From assembly GCA_023392185.1 (NCBI GenBank), contig JAEVZP010000018.1:1-16011 (forward strand): a stretch of 16,011 nucleotides of DNA, written 5' to 3'. Positions within the stretch are counted from its first letter, which is position 1, and each line of letters starts with the position of its first letter. The translations under genes and the position numbers were made by a program. This document shows positions 13,755 through 16,011 of this stretch, one piece after another. This DNA comes from Bacteroidota bacterium (GTDB lineage: Bacteria; Bacteroidota; Bacteroidia; Chitinophagales; Chitinophagaceae). The notes beneath the pieces are model-generated. The model saw only the letters and a program-made list of their open reading frames with translations, did no database searches and was not told the origin of the DNA.

Positions 13755-15500
13755 CTATTGGTTGGACCGCTGTTCATAGCGCCGTTTCCGGAAAAACAGA
13801 TAGGCCGAAGCAAAAACCACCAGCAGGGCCAGGGGCAGCCCGATGTTGAGCGCCTGCCATTTGGGCCGCTCGGTTTTGAGCCGCGCCCCGTCGAGGAGGC
13901 GCAGGCGGGCTTCTTTGCTGCGGGCTTCGAGCGGCGAGCCGGGCTCGGTCAGGTATTCCATGCAGTTGAGCAGGAAAGATTTGTTGGCAAAGCGCGCATC
14001 GTCGATCGGCCAGTAGCCCAGCTCCTGCGGACCTCTTTTCTCCGAAACCTGATTGAGGAAAATATCGGCATCGCCCACCAGAATGATCGCGCCCGGCGCA
14101 TCTGCCGCCACCTTGAAAGGGCGCTTGATACTATCGCGCAGCACCTGTTGGAACGATTCGGGCAGACGACCTTCGAAGTTGGAGCGGAACAGGCCTTCGA
14201 GCAACACCGCGGTAGGGCCATAAGGCTTGTTATACAGCTCGGGGCGCAGTTTGTAGCGCAGGCTCGAAAGCGAAACACGCGCCGGGATAGCGGTTGTGCG
14301 GCTGCGGGGGGAGGATTCGAGCAGGATCGTTTTGGTGATGCCGGGCGTGGCCACTGTGTCGATGGTGCTGCTGAAGATGCTCAGAATCCCGTCCATATTG
14401 TTTACGATCGGGTGGCGGCTGGAAGGCACAAATACCGGAAAAAACGGCCACGGACGGCGGTCGATCTGCGGCTGCCCGTTGAGCTCGCCCACCGTCACCG
14501 GGATGCGCACGCAGCGGGTGTCTTCCACCAGGTTGGCATTGAGCCGCGCGCCCCAGCGAAACAGCTGATCGTCGAGGTTCAGGTTGCGGTCCACCGCCAG
14601 GATGGCTTCGCTTTGAGCCAGGCTGTCGAGCGAAGCCGTGTTCTGGTCAATAAACAGCAACACCTTTCCGCCGCCCACCACATACTGATCGAGCTTGTAT
14701 TTGTCTTTGTCTTCAAAAGGCTCGGTCGGTGCGGCAATGATCACCGCTTTGTAGGCCGCCGGGATATAGAGGTTTTGCGACAGGTCGAAGGTGTCGATTT
14801 TATAAAACTGCGGCAGGGTGTTCAGCGCGTCGTAGGTGCGCAGGTCGAGGGCTTCGCCGTGGCCCACGAGGTAGGCCACTTCGGGTTGTTCGGTGCGGTC
14901 CAGCAGATAGATCGAGCGGGCCAGTTTGTATTCCAGTTGCGACTCGGAGTAGGCCAGCACGGCGGCGCGGTCCATGCCCTGGTGGTTGTCGAGCAGCGAG
15001 ATGGTGATTTCCTTTCCGCCATAGGCCAGGTGGGCATAGGGAAACAGGATGTTTTCGGTGTAGCTGTCGCCGTTTTCGGTTTCGCCAAAGGGAATGCCGA
15101 CGATGCCTTTCTGAGCCAGCCGCTGCGCGGCTTTTACTTTTTCGTCGTTGGAAGAAAGGCCGGCAAAGGGATTTTCAAACCGATAGAGAATCTTGCCGCC
15201 ACTGATGCCCCGGAACGACTCGAGGCGGTCGCGGGTGGCGTCAGCCAGGCGCTGGAAGTCGGCGCCCATCTTGTCGTTTTTGAGATAAACCGTAAAAACA
15301 GCCGCATCGTCCACGGTGTGCAGCAACTCTTGGGTCGCCTTCGAAAGCGTAAAGCGTTTTTCGGCCGTCAGGTCAAAGCCGTAGTGAAACCGAACCGCCA
15401 GGGCATTGACAACGATGAGGATGCCCACCAGCAGCAGCATACGCAGCAGCGCACCGCGGTTGCGGGCAGCGGTTGGGGTGGAAGAAGAAACAGCAGACAC
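13755..15500 (-). CDS. gldG: Gliding motility-associated ABC transporter auxiliary protein GldG
   Basis: GldG is the extracytoplasmic partner of the GldA/GldF ABC transporter associated with gliding in Flavobacterium. The 581-residue product has an N-terminal membrane span (about 19-38, LRMLLLVGILIVVNALAVRF) followed by the family motif FDLTAEKRFTLS (42-53). A large periplasmic region carries AYLVGHGEALDL (209-220) and VVGGGKVLLFIDQN, and a C-terminal span (about 552-570) ends in RKRRYEQRSNQ. The frame is open further upstream but overlaps gldF with no family match. GTG at 15500-15498 is chosen because it places R13/R15/R20 before the first span; ATG at 15440 is the alternative. The gap to the gldF stop is then 107 nt, long for an operon. 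A 651-codon antisense frame is a composition shadow. Confidence 0.92.
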   Translation of the reverse strand: MSAVSSSTPTAARNRGALLRMLLLVGILIVVNALAVRFHYGFDLTAEKRFTLSKATQELLHTVDDAAVFTVYLKNDKMGADFQRLADATRDRLESFRGISGGKILYRFENPFAGLSSNDEKVKAAQRLAQKGIVGIPFGETENGDSYTENILFPYAHLAYGGKEITISLLDNHQGMDRAAVLAYSESQLEYKLARSIYLLDRTEQPEVAYLVGHGEALDLRTYDALNTLPQFYKIDTFDLSQNLYIPAAYKAVIIAAPTEPFEDKDKYKLDQYVVGGGKVLLFIDQNTASLDSLAQSEAILAVDRNLNLDDQLFRWGARLNANLVEDTRCVRIPVTVGELNGQPQIDRRPWPFFPVFVPSSRHPIVNNMDGILSIFSSTIDTVATPGITKTILLESSPRSRTTAIPARVSLSSLRYKLRPELYNKPYGPTAVLLEGLFRSNFEGRLPESFQQVLRDSIKRPFKVAADAPGAIILVGDADIFLNQVSEKRGPQELGYWPIDDARFANKSFLLNCMEYLTEPGSPLEARSKEARLRLLDGARLKTERPKWQALNIGLPLALLVVFASAYLFFRKRRYEQRSNQ

Positions 15501-15607
15501 GGGGAAAGCGAGGTCGTTTTCTGTTGGGTGGGGAAGAAGGGTTGGGAATCCATTCCGCGGAACATAAGCGGGTGGAGCGCCTGCACCGGCAGGCCTTTGC
15601 AGCGGCT

Positions 15608-16011
15608 TTACCGGATGTCCCAGGTACGACGCGCCAGCACAATGCGGGTGAGCGCCAAAAACAGGATGATGACGGAAAGGAAATAAATCACATCGCGGGT
15701 GTCGACCACGCCGCGCGAGATGCTGTCGTAGTGATAGGAAAGACCCAGAAGCCCCAGATAATAATCGGCGCTGCCTGCAAAGGCCGGCACCCGGCTCAGC
15801 GCGCCAAAGCCCGCATAGAGCAGATAGCAAAGAAAGAGCGCTACCAGAAAGCCGACAATCTGATTAGCGGTGAGCGAAGAAGCAAATACGCCGATCGCCG
15901 TAAAGGTAGCCGCCAGAAACACCAGCCCGATATAGGACCCGGCGATGCCGCCCCAGTCGGGCACGGTGCGCGCCTGCGCCAGCGCATTGATGGAAACGGC
16001 GTAGATCAGGG
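15608..16011 (-). CDS. gldF: Gliding motility-associated ABC transporter permease GldF, C-terminal part
   Basis: Only the last 133 codons lie in the window; the 5' end is off the right edge. The frame is open to the edge (LIYAVSINALAQARTV precedes the DWGGIAGSYIG stretch). Three membrane spans can be seen: GSYIGLVFLAATFTAIGVFA, NQIVGFLVALFLCYLLYAGF and VIYFLSVIILFLALTRIVLA, with the SSLTANQIV loop and a short WDIR tail. This matches the ABC-2 type permease GldF, in which SYIGL and SSLT.NQI are conserved. It directly precedes gldG in the same direction, the known gene order, so both probably form one complex with the ATPase GldA encoded elsewhere. Confidence 0.93.
   Translation of the reverse strand, partial: LIYAVSINALAQARTVPDWGGIAGSYIGLVFLAATFTAIGVFASSLTANQIVGFLVALFLCYLLYAGFGALSRVPAFAGSADYYLGLLGLSYHYDSISRGVVDTRDVIYFLSVIILFLALTRIVLARRTWDIR

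Noticed and set aside
13731..15686. 651-codon plus-strand open frame opposite gldG
   Set aside because: GldG on the minus strand has clear family motifs and membrane spans throughout. The plus frame is His/Gln/Arg/Val-rich without domains, as expected from antisense of a GC-biased gene.
15501..15830. 110-residue upstream extension of GldG overlapping gldF
   Set aside because: It is Arg/Ala/Gly-rich without family match, and the overlapped region encodes the conserved GldF C-terminus in another frame.

Overview
ORGANISM. The window reads as chromosomal DNA of a fairly GC-rich member of the Bacteroidota. Four lines of sequence evidence agree: a MurF-alanine racemase fusion, typical of this phylum; the gliding-motility genes gldF and gldG; a secreted protein ending in a type IX secretion (T9SS) sorting domain; and several TAnnTTTG -7 promoter boxes without clear Shine-Dalgarno sites. 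GldFG and T9SS together point away from gut Bacteroidales and towards a Cytophagia/Chitinophagia/Saprospiria-like lineage; the exact order cannot be fixed from this window. LAYOUT, LEFT THIRD (1-4.8 kb). The 5' end of a membrane pyrophosphatase gene (hppA) leaves the window on the minus strand. A small DUF937 gene on the plus strand converges on recN (DNA repair, minus), which has its own -7 box and terminator. An Lrp/AsnC regulator (minus) lies upstream of recN and is divergent from ahcY (S-adenosylhomocysteine hydrolase, plus). ahcY has a clear -7 box, a hairpin at the predicted mRNA 5' end, a heptamer repeat directly after its stop codon and a strong terminator. LAYOUT, MIDDLE (4.8-10.1 kb). 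A DUF4369/TlpA-like thioredoxin lipoprotein (plus) sits behind a tandem repeat, a perfect hairpin and a -7 box that abuts its GTG start. A 427-nt gene-free gap follows, with REP-like palindromes and two terminators. Then come malate dehydrogenase (minus), an unrecognised lipoprotein (plus) and a secreted GEVED-like/T9SS protein (minus). A 680-nt region without a convincing gene holds a 241-bp segment bounded by 14-bp inverted repeats, a doubtful 104-codon ORF and a plus-strand terminator. LAYOUT, RIGHT THIRD (10.1-16 kb). One minus-strand gene train reads gldF (3' part) - gldG - DUF4340 lipoprotein-like membrane protein - murF-alr. The last two abut exactly (TAAATG), so gliding/ABC-type envelope genes appear to be co-transcribed with a cell-wall precursor gene. 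MAIN POINTS FOR A SECOND LOOK. No defence system, prophage, CRISPR array or biosynthetic cluster is visible; the genes are mostly conserved housekeeping and envelope genes. The most unusual signal is at nucleotide level: the palindrome TTCCGGAA occurs 15 times in 16 kb (9 of these as TTTCCGGAAA). It lies in genes in two different reading frames, in intergenic DNA and in terminator stems, resembling a highly iterated palindrome or an uptake-sequence-like motif. Next are the REP-like cluster at 6223-6380 and the operator-like repeats before the thioredoxin lipoprotein, whose mRNA may be leaderless.
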